Numbered from the stretch's first letter, positions 12,361 to 23,623 are shown. The stretch: 64,000 nucleotides of DNA from Sorex araneus (GCF_027595985.1 NC_073302.1:396046403-396110402), one strand, 5' to 3'. Translations and numbers: made by a program. Notes: generated from the sequence alone by a model not told the origin.

Positions 12361-12622
12361 CCTCTCAGAGAGCCCGGCAAGCTACCAAGAGTATCCCGCC
12401 TGCACAGGCAGAGCCTGGAAGCTACCTGTGGCGTATTCAATATGCCAAAATCAGTAACGATAGGTCTCATTCCCCTGACCCTGAAAGAGCCTCCAATCAT
12501 TGGGAAAGAGGAATAATGAAAGGCTGCTAAAATCTCAGGGCTGGGTGGAATAGAGACGTTACTGGTGCCCACTGGAGTAAATTGATGAACAACGGGATGA
12601 CAGTGATACAATGATACAGTGA
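12360..12622 (+). mobile_element. Type B element, long form, right arm of an inverted pair
   Basis: Sense long-form copy: agagcccggcaagctaccaa, gaccctgaaagagcctccaa, ggctgctaaaatctcagggc, gagacgttactggtgcccac and a tail gatgacagtgatacaatgat. No tRNA-like head; it begins at the (TA)n run. Confidence 0.88.
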
Positions 12623-12814
12623 AGAAAAATAAAAATAAAACTTCTCATTATTGAATATCTAATTGATGAGCTCAGCATTGAGTAGAGCATCATAAATTTC
12701 ACTATTAATGTAAAGTGCATAAATGTGCATGCAGAATATAGCAGAGAAATTTGTCTCTTCCACCCATGTCACGAATGGTGGAAAGGGATGAAAAACGCAC
12801 TGGGTTCCAGAGCA

Positions 12815-12980
12815 ATAGGAAACTGGGTAGATGGGTAGAGCACTTGCCTTGCATGCAGTCAGCAGTTTTCATCACTGGCATCCCCATATGATCCCCTGAG
12901 CACCAGTAGTAGTAATTCCTGACTGCAGGGCCAGGAGTAACCCCTGAGTATTACAGAGTGTGCCCCTCCCCAAAAAAAGA
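12815..12980 (+). mobile_element. SOR type A SINE
   Basis: Sense copy with gccttgcatgcagtcagcag, ggcatccccatatgatcccc and ggccaggagtaacccctgag; its A tail runs directly into a purine repeat. Confidence 0.85.
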
Positions 12981-13110
12981 ATGAAAGAGAGCGAAGGGAG
13001 GGAGGGTGGGAGGAAGGTGGGAGAACAGGAGGGAAAGAGGGAGGGAGAGAAGGATGAAAGAAGGGTGGAAAGGAGGGAGGTAAGAAGGAAGGAAGGAAAG
13101 AAGATAGGAT
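12981..13110. repeat. Purine-rich simple repeat grown from a SINE tail
   Basis: GGGA, GAAA and GGAA units continue without a break from the A-rich tail of the preceding type A SINE. Confidence 0.88.
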
Positions 13111-13499
13111 CAAAGGGTGAACCAAAGGACCTCAGATTAATGCTAAAGAGTTATCAGGTCAGTGGAATTTCAGGAGACTGTAGAACAAATTATTTCTGAA
13201 AAAAATCAATTTCAATTCTGATTATGAGCACCTGTAAAACACATTCTAACATCAAAGTTTCTAAAATGTAAAAAAGTATGCACCCAACAAAGGATAGAAT
13301 TGTGTAGTTCTTTCTTTGAAAAAAATTTAAACTCTGTGAAAACCATTCCACTAAAGACGGTCAGCCCAGTAGTCTTCTCATATCCCCTTAGGCATATAAT
13401 CAAATCATTCATATTATATATGGGAGGAATGTGCACACAGTTTGAATAAGAAAACATTTGAAATATTCTGTGCTACTCTGGATATTTATTATACTTTTA
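13111..13499. other. SEMA3A intron, no feature seen
   Basis: AT-rich; nothing recognised. Confidence 0.45.
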
Positions 13500-13548
13500 G
13501 TGTTTTAGTAACTACTTTTTTTTGGTTTTAGTAACTACTTTTTTTGTG
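13500..13548. repeat. Short tandem duplication
   Basis: The phrase ttttagtaactacttttttt occurs twice in succession, about 26 bases apart, a small local duplication next to a type B SINE. Confidence 0.85.
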
Positions 13549-13564
13549 TGTTAATTTGGTGGTC

Positions 13565-13746
13565 TCTGCCTGTCTCAGAGATCCCAGCAAGCTACTGAGA
13601 TTATCTTGCCCCAGTGGCAGGACCTGGCAAGCTACCTGTGGTGTATTTGATATGCCAGAAACAGTAACAAGTCTCAAAAAGGAGATGTTACTGGTGCCCA
13701 CTCGAGAAAATCGATGAGCAATGGGATGACAGTGACAGTGTCAGTG
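13565..13746 (+). mobile_element. Type B SINE, short form, 5'-truncated
   Basis: Sense copy starting in the agagatcccagcaagctact box and running to gatgacagtgacagtgtcag. The tRNA head is missing, and the internal 85-base segment of the long form is absent. Confidence 0.85.
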
Positions 13747-13864
13747 AATTTTGGGGTTAGACCTGATTGTGCTCAGAACTTACTCCCAGCTCTGATCAGA
13801 GATCATTTCTAGTAGAACTAAGGCAAGGCAAGCACCCTACCCACTGTACTATCTCTCCTACCCC
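13747..13864 (-). mobile_element. SOR type A SINE, partial
   Basis: Antisense copy, internally deleted: ttttggggttagacctgatt, ctcagaacttactcccagct and caccctacccactgtactat are readable. It abuts the type B copy directly. Confidence 0.7.
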
Positions 13865-14111
13865 TTATAGTTTTAAAACATGTCATCAGAGGTCAGCCAA
13901 CTATTTATACACATATAATTTAACTGATATAACTCAAAACTTTTTATATAAATCATTTTTATATTCCAAAACATACGTGGAATTCATAAAATATGATGAT
14001 ATTCCAATTCTTATTCATGGAAGGTTACTCTTTCAGTATATGATTTTTTTTATCTCCTATTATAATGTACAAAATTCCTGTGTTTTAGTGCTTAAAAGAT
14101 AATAGAGTGGG

Positions 14112-14280
14112 TAGGCTGGAGCTATAGTTCAGCAGTCAGGGCATTTGCCTTACACACAGCCGACCCAGCCTCGATCCCCTTGCACCCCATATAGTTCTCC
14201 GAGCACTGCTAGGAGTAATTCCTTAGTGCAGAGCCAGGAGCAAAACTTGAGTTCCACTAGGTGTGACCCAAATTTTCTTT
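14112..14280 (+). mobile_element. SOR type A SINE
   Basis: Sense copy, moderately diverged: ggctggagctatagttcagc, gccttacacacagccgaccc and gagcactgctaggagtaatt. Confidence 0.85.
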
Positions 14281-14295
14281 TAAGAAAGATAATAC

Positions 14296-14420
14296 AGTGC
14301 AGGATTTGCTTGCCTTGCATAACACTATTTATGGTCCATTGAGCACTACCAGAAGTGATGCCTGAGCACAGAGTCAAAAGTAAGCTCTTTACTTAATAAG
14401 TGTGACCCCCAAAAGCCACA
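14296..14420 (+). mobile_element. SOR type A SINE, second copy in tandem
   Basis: Begins in the head (tttgcttgccttgcat) and continues gagcactaccagaagtgatg to tgtgacccccaaaag. Same orientation as, and only about 15 bases after, the preceding copy; a TCTA run follows its tail. Confidence 0.75.
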
Positions 14421-14464
14421 CTCTATCTATCTATCTGATTATGATTTGTTACTGTTTTTGGCAT

Positions 14465-14518
<54 letters not shown>

Positions 14519-14560
14519 GGATGGATAGATGGATGGATACATACATACATACATGCATAC
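14421..14560. repeat. (TCTA)n and (GATA)n microsatellites with a SINE remnant between
   Basis: A short TCTA block is followed by about 25 bases of antisense type B body (gatttgttactgtttttggc at 14442-14466), then about 13 GATA units, some GGAT units and ATAC units. The two tetranucleotide blocks are complementary, so the segment could fold back. Confidence 0.92.
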
Positions 14561-14835
14561 AAACACATACTTATTTTATTCTGGGATATAGAGTATATGT
14601 ACATTTTTGATATAACACATTTTACATAAAATCATGAAGAAGAAGATATTAATATAGACTAAATAATTTAGGAGTAGGCATCTTCATATGGGTGTTGCAT
14701 TTTATGTAACTGAATTTCAGAAGCCCATTTTATACTGAGAAGCATAGCAGCTCTGAGATCACAAGATAGTAAACACTGTTAAATTTAACTAAATGACTGC
14801 ATCATTTACCTCATGAAACATTGATATTATTACGG

Positions 14836-14953
14836 TGTAGCACTGTAGTACTGTCATCCCGTTGTTCATTGATTTGCTTGAGCAGGCACCAGTAACATCT
14901 CCATTGTGAGACTTGTTGTTACTGTTTTTGGCATATCGAATATGCCACAGGTA
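14836..14953 (-). mobile_element. Type B SINE, 3' fragment
   Basis: Antisense: gtagcactgtagtactgtca, then catcccgttgttcattgatt, gagacttgttgttactgttt and tatgccacagg. Only the 3' half is present; the sense tail is TACAGTGC units, not A. Confidence 0.9.
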
Positions 14954-14997
14954 TTATTATATTAAGATTTTTAATACATCATTATAGATTAGTATAG

Positions 14998-15178
14998 CCT
15001 TATTCAGGTTTCAGGGCAGTGGACCATATTGGGCAATGGTCAGAACCAGGTTACTCCTGGTTCTGCTCTCAGGAATCACTCCTGTCAGTACTCAGGGGAC
15101 CATAAGGGATGCTCAGGTCAAATTTAGGTTGCCAAGTGCAAGGCAATTGACCTAACCACTATACTATCATTTTAGCCT
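14998..15178 (-). mobile_element. SOR type A SINE, diverged
   Basis: Antisense: ggttactcctggttctgctc, actcaggggaccataaggga and tgcaaggcaattgacctaac. Old copy. Confidence 0.8.
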
Positions 15179-15211
15179 CTGTAAATGCTATATTTCAGTT
15201 AATAATTATTT

Positions 15212-15443
15212 TCACAGTAGGTAGGGTGTTAGCCTTGCACGCAGCCAACCCGGGTTCAATTCCTCCATCCCTCTCGGAGAGCCCAGCAAGTTACTGAGAG
15301 TATCCTGCCCACACAGCAGAGCCTAGCAAGCTCCCATGGTATATTCGATATGCCAAAAACAGTAACGACAAGTCTCACAATGGAGACGTTACTGGTGCCT
15401 GCTCCAGCAAATCGATGAACAATGGGATGACAGTGCTACAATT
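15212..15443 (+). mobile_element. Type B SINE, short form with tRNA head
   Basis: Sense copy with part of the head (gccttgcacgcagccaaccc, B box GGTTCAATTCC), then the type B body agagcccagcaagttactga to gatgacagtgctacaattca. A clear example of the shared head joined to the B body. Confidence 0.93.
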
Positions 15444-15879
15444 CAATTATTTTCAACCACCAAAAACATCTTAATTTAGATCATAAAATAAGCGGTTTAT
15501 AATTTAAATTTTTAGCAGGTTGAGAAAATAATTGTTAGTTTAAATTTCTCTAAGCATATATTAATTGGGTATTCTTTTTTCTTGGCACATGGTTTTAAAC
15601 GTATGTATATACATTTCAAAATGCCTGAAAATGAAATTTTATTTCAAAAACTTTCACAAAAACAGTGAAGAAACATTGTAATCATTTTCTTTATAAATTG
15701 GCACTATCTCTATTATCTTTAGTACATAGATTAGCTTATAATAAAATTTATGTCCACTACTACATATGTGTGTATATATATGAATATATATAATTATGTA
15801 TATTTTACCATATGTATATATTCCATATTTTTAAAAATTTGTTGGTAGAGTTACAATGAATGTGATACTTATCTGACTA
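15444..15879. other. SEMA3A intron, no feature seen
   Basis: AT-rich, with TATATA-type simple sequence near 15770-15810. Confidence 0.5.
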
Positions 15880-15962
15880 GGGGTCAGGTGGTGCTAGGGA
15901 TAGAACCAGAATTGTATGTATGCAAAGCATGTGCCCTAATTCCTATTAATATCTCCCAAGTC
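15880..15962 (-). mobile_element. SOR type A SINE, fragment
   Basis: Weak antisense 5' part: ggtgctagggatagaaccag and caaagcatgtgccctaattc. Confidence 0.5.
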
Positions 15963-16241
15963 ACACCATAATAAGAATGATGAAGTTAAGAATAAATGAT
16001 ACATTTTTGTCTTAATTATTTAGTTAACTTTATTTTATATCCTCTCTAAAACTTTATTTTATATCTTCCTAAGTGTTGTTATTATTCAGGAAATACCTCT
16101 TTTACCTATTGTTCCTTACAGATAAATCATATCTTTTAAGTCAAATTTGTTGCTTTATTGACAGAGTCTGTTGAATTCCTTGAGAAAATCATAAAATTAG
16201 GCAAGGAAAGTTAAGTTTATACATAAGAAATGCACACCTAG

Positions 16242-16402
16242 GGGCTGGAGCAATAGCACAGCGGGTAGGGCGTTTGCCTTGTACGCAGCTGACCTGGGTT
16301 CGATTCCCAGGATCCCATATGGTCCCCCAGCACCACCAGGAATAATTCCTGAGTGCATGAGCCAGGACTAAACCCTGTGCATTGCTGGGTGTGACCAAAA
16401 AA
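16242..16402 (+). mobile_element. SOR type A SINE with target duplication
   Basis: Young, nearly complete sense copy (ggggctggagcaatagcaca onward) with a pure A tail. A 14-base duplication AAATGCACACCTAG lies at 16228-16241 and 16403-16416. A box TAGCACAGCGG and B box GGTTCGATTCC are intact. Confidence 0.95.
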
Positions 16403-16416
16403 AAATGCACACCTAG

Positions 16417-17261
16417 AATTTTCTATATCAAAGAGTTGATAGCAAACATGTCTCCTTTATTTGATCTAAGTTGAAAAATAATGAAAATGTAAATGTAAAT
16501 ATCAATATAAAATATAAACAGTACATCATATATCATTACAATGTGATAGTGGAATTAGATTTCTCTTTATGTAGCTCAACTTTATGTAGCTTATTTTACT
16601 TGCTAAATGTTTAAAAGAATTTGCAAGTATTAGTTCTTCCTCCAAATTGTCTTACTTCAAATTCATTATTAAATTCAACTTTTACTAACATAAATGGAAA
16701 TAACATAAGGGGATAATAAACAAAAGAGCTTAATAAGTTATGTTCACTGCCTAATCCCCATCTTTCTCTTCTATGTGAAATGAAATTTCCTAAGATTCTT
16801 ACATCATTAATATTTCAATCTTGTGAGACATTTATGGGGTTAAAGTGGAACATTAAATAAATGGAAAGTTGAAATGTGATGCCTTCTGTTTCTATTATAT
16901 TGGACCAGAATCAAATATTAAATAAGCTCTTTAGCAACATGATATTTCTGGCTAAATGATGGATATCATGACTTCTTGTTGTTACAAAAGGAAGCAATTT
17001 ATTTAACTTATTTCTTTCCTCCCATCCTTCTGGTTTATTAGCCTTGTTTCATTTCCATAAATTACCCACTAAAAGAGGAAATGATTAATTGAAAATTACT
17101 TCCTTAAAAACATTATTTCATGTCATTAACAGCTGCATCATTGTGTCACTAAAACACTGTGGCGATATTCAAATAATTTCAATGTTTGTTGCTCTCAATT
17201 TTTTCTCTCTTAACTGCTCAGATTATTCTACACTTGAAAAATCATTTTGCCAATTTAACAA
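16417..17261. other. SEMA3A intron, no feature seen
   Basis: AT-rich; no repeat or exon recognised. Confidence 0.5.
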
Positions 17262-17274
17262 CTGAACCCTTTTT

Positions 17275-17448
17275 TTTTTTTTTTGCTTTTTGGGTCACAC
17301 CCAGCGATGCTCAGGGGTTACTCCTGGCTCTGCACTCAGGAATTACTCCTGGCGGTGCTTGGGGGACCATATGGGATGCCGGGGATCGAACCCGGGTTGG
17401 CCGTGTGCAAGGCAAACGCCCTACCCGCTGTGCTATCGCTCCAGCCCC
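17275..17448 (-). mobile_element. SOR type A SINE with target duplication
   Basis: Antisense, very well preserved, including the B box (GGGATCGAACCC on the + strand) and the whole head. CTGAACCCTTTTT flanks it at 17262-17274 and 17449-17461. Confidence 0.95.
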
Positions 17449-17461
17449 CTGAACCCTTTTT

Positions 17462-18769
17462 GTCTACTTGTAATTTTCTGGGTAAAAGTTTATATCCTAT
17501 CAGTTGTTTTCTGAGTACAAGCCACACTTAATATTGTATTAAAATAATATTTATTTCTTTCTGGAAGTCTACAATATTCATCACCGGTATGAGCACCACT
17601 TAGACATATGATAATATATCCATAATATTTCCAAATCTCCCTCTGTTCTCATATTATGTTGCAGTAAATGTGATTTACTGCAGTAAATGTGATAATCTCC
17701 TAGCATACCTCAACTTTTATAACAATAAAACTTAACACTTTTAGATTCTATAGTTTATTCTATCATAATCAGGTTTGAAATCCCCTTTTATAGACTAATC
17801 TTTTAATAATATACTTTAATAACTGATTTGTGGATTATAATTGCATAATATTTCAGTTTTAAAATGCAATGTAGTTACCTGTGTATGTTACTCAGCAAGT
17901 ATTAAACTGTGGTTTATTACTATTCTGTGTCGTTTAGAGAACACATATGGTGAAGGAAAATTACCAGACAACAAATTATTATAACAAATTGTACTACATA
18001 TGCTTTAATAAGGTTGATAAAAGACTTTTCAGAAGTACAGGAGAAATAATTATAGTGATGCTGATAGAGGAGTTGGTTCATGTTTGTAAGAAATTCATAA
18101 TTTGTCTTAGTATGAATTCTCAATAAAGAAACTTAAGTCAGAATTAATGTTTGAATGTATCAAAAGGATAAAATAAAAACATAACCTCATACATATGTGA
18201 TTATCATTATGCTTGAACATTATTATATCATTTTATATAGATATGTTTTGACAATAACAAAAGGGACATTTTAAAAGGATAAAAATAATAGGTTATTTAT
18301 AATTAGTAGCTGGTTGCATATAATTAAGAAAATTTGAGATTTATTAATTAAAGGTAAGACGAATATAATAATATCGCACAATGAAGCAATTCTATTGAGA
18401 GAACAAAATCAGGTGTTGCAACTATTTATCAAGAAGTTATAAAACGTAAACTGATCCATTTTTTTTAACTAATACAAAGATGATAATTAACTGATTAGTC
18501 ATTAAGTCATTAAAAAAGTCAGCTGCTCTATGTATCAATAATTCCTAAAAATGAAGACTAGAAGTAAAATCGCCCAAACATTAACACAGAAACAACAATG
18601 CAACATAGTAAACAGTATAAGACAATGTTGTTGAATTGAGCAAATCACAGAGTGAGTAAATCTACTATTGCTAAAAATCTCCCTTGACATACTTGAGAGT
18701 GACGTTGTCATACAAAACCCAATAATATCAATTCTCACAAAGCAGAGAGGAGGAAAAGGCTCTAGATAG
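17462..18769. other. SEMA3A intron, no feature seen
   Basis: AT-rich. A 15-base phrase (GCAGTAAATGTGATt/a) is duplicated at about 17661-17695. Otherwise nothing recognised. Confidence 0.5.
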
Positions 18770-18985
18770 AAGCCTTGCATGTGGCCGATACCAATTTAAT
18801 CTCCAGCATCAGATGGTCAGGAGAGCATTACCAGATGCATTCCCGGGGGTCTCCTAGTGCTACTGGGTGTAACCCTAGCGCACCACTAGGATAGCACCTG
18901 GCAATTCGCAACACTGTAAGGTCTGACCAGCACAGCATCCTCATGCCCTCCAGTCCCTGGGTCCCTAAACACCACGTAGGAGACT
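18770..18985 (+). mobile_element. Diverged tRNA-derived SINE, possible third body type
   Basis: Starts like the SOR head (agccttgcatgtggccgata), then ctccagcatcagatggtcag. It continues past ctactgggtgtaaccctagc into about 90 bases (accactaggatagcacctgg, gtctgaccagcacagcatcc) not seen in type A or B, ending in AATAAATTAAAAG. Confidence 0.5.
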
Positions 18986-19924
18986 CCCCCAATAAATTAA
19001 AAGAAATATAGTTTATATTGTGAGAATAGTAAGACAGTGATAAAAACTTCTGTCAGATCAACTGATTTAATTCAATGGGAAATTGTAGTTTATATCTAAT
19101 CTGAATGTGCAAAAACCCATATTATTCAGGAATTCTTGAATTATCAACATTTTCTAGTTGAGTTTTTGAATTGTATTGGATAATATAAATTTATGTATTT
19201 AAATAAATATTTTAGATATAATATTGAACATAGTTATATGAATTATATATTATATAAAATTATATTATGGGCAGGATATATAGAATTTTTAAACTGTGCT
19301 GTCATTCTGATGTAACACTATTTGACCTATTAAAATGGCCATATGATAGGAATTTTGATATCCAAGGAAAAAAAATGAAACAATAATTTCAAAAGATAAA
19401 ATAAAAATGTGTTTCCTCTTTGAAATTTTGAGTGTTAGTGAAGGACAGAGTCAAACAAACATTTGAAGGTGGGAAGAAGAGAGGAAGGAATAAAGGAGAG
19501 GAGTATATTGTTATTATACCTCTATGTTAATTATGTTGTATAAAATTGACTTAAACATTAATAAATGAAGGATCAGAAAAATAGCTGAATGTTTATTAAG
19601 TGCATTCTAATCTTTTTTTCAAAATGCTTTTGGAAATCTATATTTTTTTCCAGTGTTGAGAAATTAAGATGGAAAAATTGTACATGGGTTGTTACACATA
19701 CACAGCATGCACACCTAGAGAGGTGATAGAAAAATAACTTATTAACATAAATTTCTGCATTAGAAAAGTTGCCTGGGACAAATGACATATAGCTGTGCAT
19801 GAATCACCGTAATTTTTCTTTGTAAATCCAGCAGATTCATTTCTGTTAACATGTCATATGCTATAATACCTTAATATTAGTATTGCCTGTTTTTTTAATG
19901 TTTTAGACATGAAGTGTACTCAGA
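18986..19924. other. SEMA3A intron, no feature seen
   Basis: Very AT-rich; no exon or repeat recognised. Confidence 0.5.
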
Positions 19925-20000
19925 GACCATTCAGCCATACCTGGCAGTGCTCAGGAAGCCATGAAGTGCTGAGGAGATCAAACTCAGGGTTTTTTTTATA
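19925..20000 (-). mobile_element. SOR type A SINE, fragment
   Basis: Antisense remnant: cctggcagtgctcaggaagc and gatcaaactcaggg. Confidence 0.55.
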
Positions 20001-20065
20001 TATGAGTCTGATATATGTTTTTGTAGCTACATACACATCATTATATGTATATGTAGTTTGATGTA

Positions 20066-20228
20066 TGTTTTGTGGTCCATTCCTAACAGTGCTTAGGGGA
20101 TACTCGAGTTATATGCTCAGGTATCATACCTGGTAGTACTCAGGGGACAATGTGTAGTACTTGAATTATTAGTGGGATAGGTCATTTTAAAAGCAAGCAC
20201 TTAATCCCCTGTACTATCTCTCCAACCT
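20066..20228 (-). mobile_element. SOR type A SINE, target of a type B insertion
   Basis: Antisense diverged copy: ttgtggtccattcctaacag, tggtagtactcaggggacaa and cccctgtactatctctccaa. Its 5' head end contains the insertion point of the following type B element. Confidence 0.75.
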
Positions 20229-20476
20229 CACTGTCACTGTCACTGTCATCCTGTTGCTCATCAATTTGCTCAAGCAATCACCAGTAACGTCTCCATTGTG
20301 AGACTTGTTACTGTTTTTGGCATATCGAATATGCCACGGGCAGCTTGCCAAGCTCTGCCTTGCAGGTGAGATACTCTCAGTAGCTTGCCGGGCTCTCAAA
20401 GAGGGGCAGAGAAATCGAACTCGGGTCGGCCGCGTGCAAGGTGAACTTCTTATGTGCTGCGCTATCGTTCCAACCC
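20229..20476 (-). mobile_element. Type B SINE, full length, with target duplication
   Basis: Antisense, head to tail: actgtcactgtcactgtcat (sense tail of ACAGTG units), gttactgtttttggcatatc, gtagcttgccgggctctc, GAAATCGAACTCGGGTCGG (B box region) and a head ending ctatcgttccaacc. CTCTCCAACCT is duplicated at 20218-20228 and 20477-20487. There is no poly(A) between tail and duplication. Confidence 0.95.
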
Positions 20477-20487
20477 CTCTCCAACCT

Positions 20488-22376
20488 TAATAATACAATA
20501 TTTATTCTTCTGTACCTACATTTATTTCATTCAGGGTATTTGTTTCCTTTTATTTCTTTTTGTGTCCTGTTGTCAATTTTCTAACTTTAAAGACCAAATT
20601 ACATTCCAAGTAAAAGGATTGATTTCTCAAGAAGCTACATTTAAACCACATATCATAAAAAAATATGTGTTCAGAGTAATTATATTGACCTCTGTGAGAA
20701 GTAAGTCTAATTATTCTCATTTGTTCCTGAATTAAAGAAGATTTTCATAATTTTATTGGACACAGAGTTTCAATTAATCGATATTAAGAATAGCAGAGTT
20801 CTTCTAAACGAGCCAGGCAAAACGTGCCACATCTATTCAATTCAAAGTTTGTCTTAATTATTTCAGTAAAAATGTTTCTATAGTCAATGTAGATAGTAAC
20901 ACATAAAGGGATGTCTTTCTTATATGAAAGTAATACCTGGAATCTGTTTATTTAGATTGCTCTCAACTAGGTTTTTTAAAAAACGTAATTCTCAGAGATT
21001 TATCTTTTAAATAAGAAGAGACAGATACTTCCACCTATTTGAAAAGTTTTATTTCACACCTATACAATAAAGGAAAAGGCATTAAGTTTGACTTCCCTAG
21101 AGTAGAGCTAATGTAGGAAAAAGGTCAACTGTAGCAAGAGTGAGAATAAGGGATAAAGGTGATAGGTTGGTTGTATATGAGAATTGGATCCAAGAAGGAT
21201 TTGCCGAAAGTTTAAATGTCATGAGAGCAAAGCTTATTGTCTATGACAGACAAAAGCACTCGGTTGATTATAACAAGAGTAAAACTGTCACAGTATTGCC
21301 AAAATGATGGGTGGAGGGGGGAATTCCATGTTTTTAAATTAAAAGTCAAACTGAGTTTGAAGAAGAGAGAAAAAATATTTTCTGTCTACATGTCATCCCT
21401 CTGTTCATGTGAAAATATATTTATTATTTTCTAAATTAATTTAATGAGTTCCAGATTGTACAGGATATCATAAAGGAAACAGGATTATACAAGATAATAA
21501 AGAGTTTTTTTCTTAAAATGAGTTTTAGACTTAGACTCCCTGTTTCATACTTTTGATCCTTAACTGTGTTTCATTTACCACATTGAAGAAGGTTACATAA
21601 AGGGTAAGATAATAGAAACTTAATCAGGAAGCAGGTTTTTTGATTACTGCATTTTATTATATACTCTTGCCGTGTTCTTTAACCTGATTCCTGAAAATAA
21701 AAGATGTGTCATTTTAAAATAAGGACAATTGAAACCACATTGCATTAAACTTTTACATCTCTCTCCTGAGTGATTCCAAACATTATGCACCAATTGCTCA
21801 GAATAAATTTGTGAATTATCTAAAGATTGTTGGTGAGAATTATAAACTTAATAAAATATACCTTTATAGAATACTGAATAAATATTATTGGTTGGTGTTT
21901 TTAATTTTATAACTGGGAAACAAAGGAAAAAGAGTCTAAATTATTTCCCATGAACAGGCTCTTATTTCCAAAAGCCTAGTTGAGTAACTCTTCTGTTAAA
22001 ATACAACGTGAGCTGGCCCCATTAGCCAGAGTATGGAGTTTTATAGTGAAAATAATTTCTTGAAGAATGTTATCATAGTATATAATGATATAGGGTTATA
22101 TTGCATACATGACTGATTTTGTTAGTGTAATGCTATTTTCTGGTGGACAAATTTCTGCATATGCTTTATATAATTCATACCAAATGAATTCATCTATTTA
22201 GGTAAGCATTTGGTTTCTGAAATTTTACATCCCTGACATTTCTGCCATCCTCAATCAATTTGGAAAGACTTCCAACTTGGCAAGAAATTGATCTCCTAAA
22301 ATTTCAAATAGATACTTCAGAAATTTGAGTTTGCTTCTCTAACATTTTCTCAATTTATTTCTTCATCACCGGCCAG
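20488..22376. other. SEMA3A intron, no feature seen
   Basis: About 1.9 kb, SINE-free and AT-rich. It ends in the acceptor CACCGGCCAG, which lacks a strong polypyrimidine tract immediately before AG; the T-rich stretch lies 15-40 bases further upstream. Confidence 0.5.
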
Positions 22377-22519
22377 ATAATCACCATGGCCACAGCCTTG
22401 AAGAAAGAATCATCTATGGAGTAGAAAATAGTAGCACATTCCTGGAATGCAGTCCAAAATCACAGCGAGCCCTGGTGTATTGGCAATTCCAGAGGCGAAA
22501 TGAAGAGCGAAAAGAAGAG
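22377..22519 (+). CDS. SEMA3A: SEMA3A exon: first half of the Ig-like domain
   Basis: Coding exon between GGCCAG and GAAGAG|GTATAG. It takes one base from the previous exon to make Asp, then reads NHHGHSLEERIIYGVENSST, followed by FLECSPKSQRALVYWQFQRR and NEERKEE; it ends on a codon boundary. The Cys in FLEC is the first half-cystine of the C2-type Ig domain and VYW carries its core Trp; the partner Cys is in the next exon. The GT donor is followed by ATAGG, weaker than the two other donors. About residues 575-621. No stops or frameshifts. Confidence 0.96.
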
Positions 22520-23623
22520 GTATAGGAATAAAATTAACTGGATCATATCTGTGTTATATATACCGTTAAATGATTTACTGATTAACTCCAAAAGGCTTTG
22601 GGAAGTACTGTAATTTTTTTACCCTTTTCTGAACTCATCAAGAGCTCACTCATTGAAAAACCCAAATATCATTGGTTTTTGCTATGAGATAAAAAAGAAA
22701 AAATTAGTGAAGTGGTAAGAGTTTTATCCCATAAGCTTTTTAGAGATTTATTTTATGGCATTATTTTTCCTTGCTTGGTTATCTACAAAGCAATTTATGT
22801 AATCAGTGTTTGTGTATAAAAGAATAATATCCTTACACTAATTTTACTTTTGTTCAACTCATACTAATTTCTTAATGATGGCCTTATTCTAGTAATATCC
22901 TTCTAAAGTAAAGAGGAAAATTAAGGAAGAAGAGTAGTAAATTTTGAGTAAAAAAATTTGAGATTTCAGTATGAACTCTTAAATAAACCAAATGACACAT
23001 TCTCTTTTTCTCTATAATTAGAAAAATTATACACAGAAAACTTCAGTGAACATCTAAGTCTTTAATATATTTTAACAGTATTAAATAAGGTTAACCAGAC
23101 TATGTGCATGATTTGCAGAATGTTTTACCTGTTGACAATTTTACATGTGTAATCTGATTGCAAAGGTAAAAGTACTCCCATTATCTTTTTTACTTAGAAA
23201 ATCTTTAAATAAGCAATTACACCCTATAATTGTCAGAGTTGTATGTATGAAATGTCCTGCAGATTTCAGAGATTTCTAATGGAAACTATTTCAAATAAAA
23301 TTGGAGCTAGATATTTTAGATACTATCAATACAACATCTTGTTATGTCATTTGTAATATCTAAAAAATTAATAATAATTATGTAGGCAAACAGATTTTTC
23401 TGATGTTAAACTGCTGACATCTGATGTTAAACTGCTAATTTTTCAAATTTTATTATAAGACCTTCAAATGCTGCATTATTTTTTAGTACTATGGCTTTAC
23501 ATTTTCAATTCCACTATTTTCAATTAAATTTTACATTTGTAAAATCACGTATTTTCCCTTTACTCCCATTTTCTTGAGTGCTCTAACTATTAAACTGGAA
23601 AAACATATTGAAGAGACATTTAG
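22520..23623. other. SEMA3A last intron, no feature seen
   Basis: AT-rich. A short direct repeat (tctgatgttaaactgct) occurs at about 23399-23435. Confidence 0.5.

Noticed and set aside
16242-16330. tRNA gene, suggested by A and B boxes
   Set aside because: The promoter boxes belong to the SINE head; no complete cloverleaf or 3' acceptor stem follows, and the same head is dispersed throughout.
17186-17531. Open frames reading LFGSHPAMLRGYSWLCTQEL-like peptides, here and at many other sites
   Set aside because: They are antisense translations of the type A SINE; the same peptide recurs wherever the SINE does.
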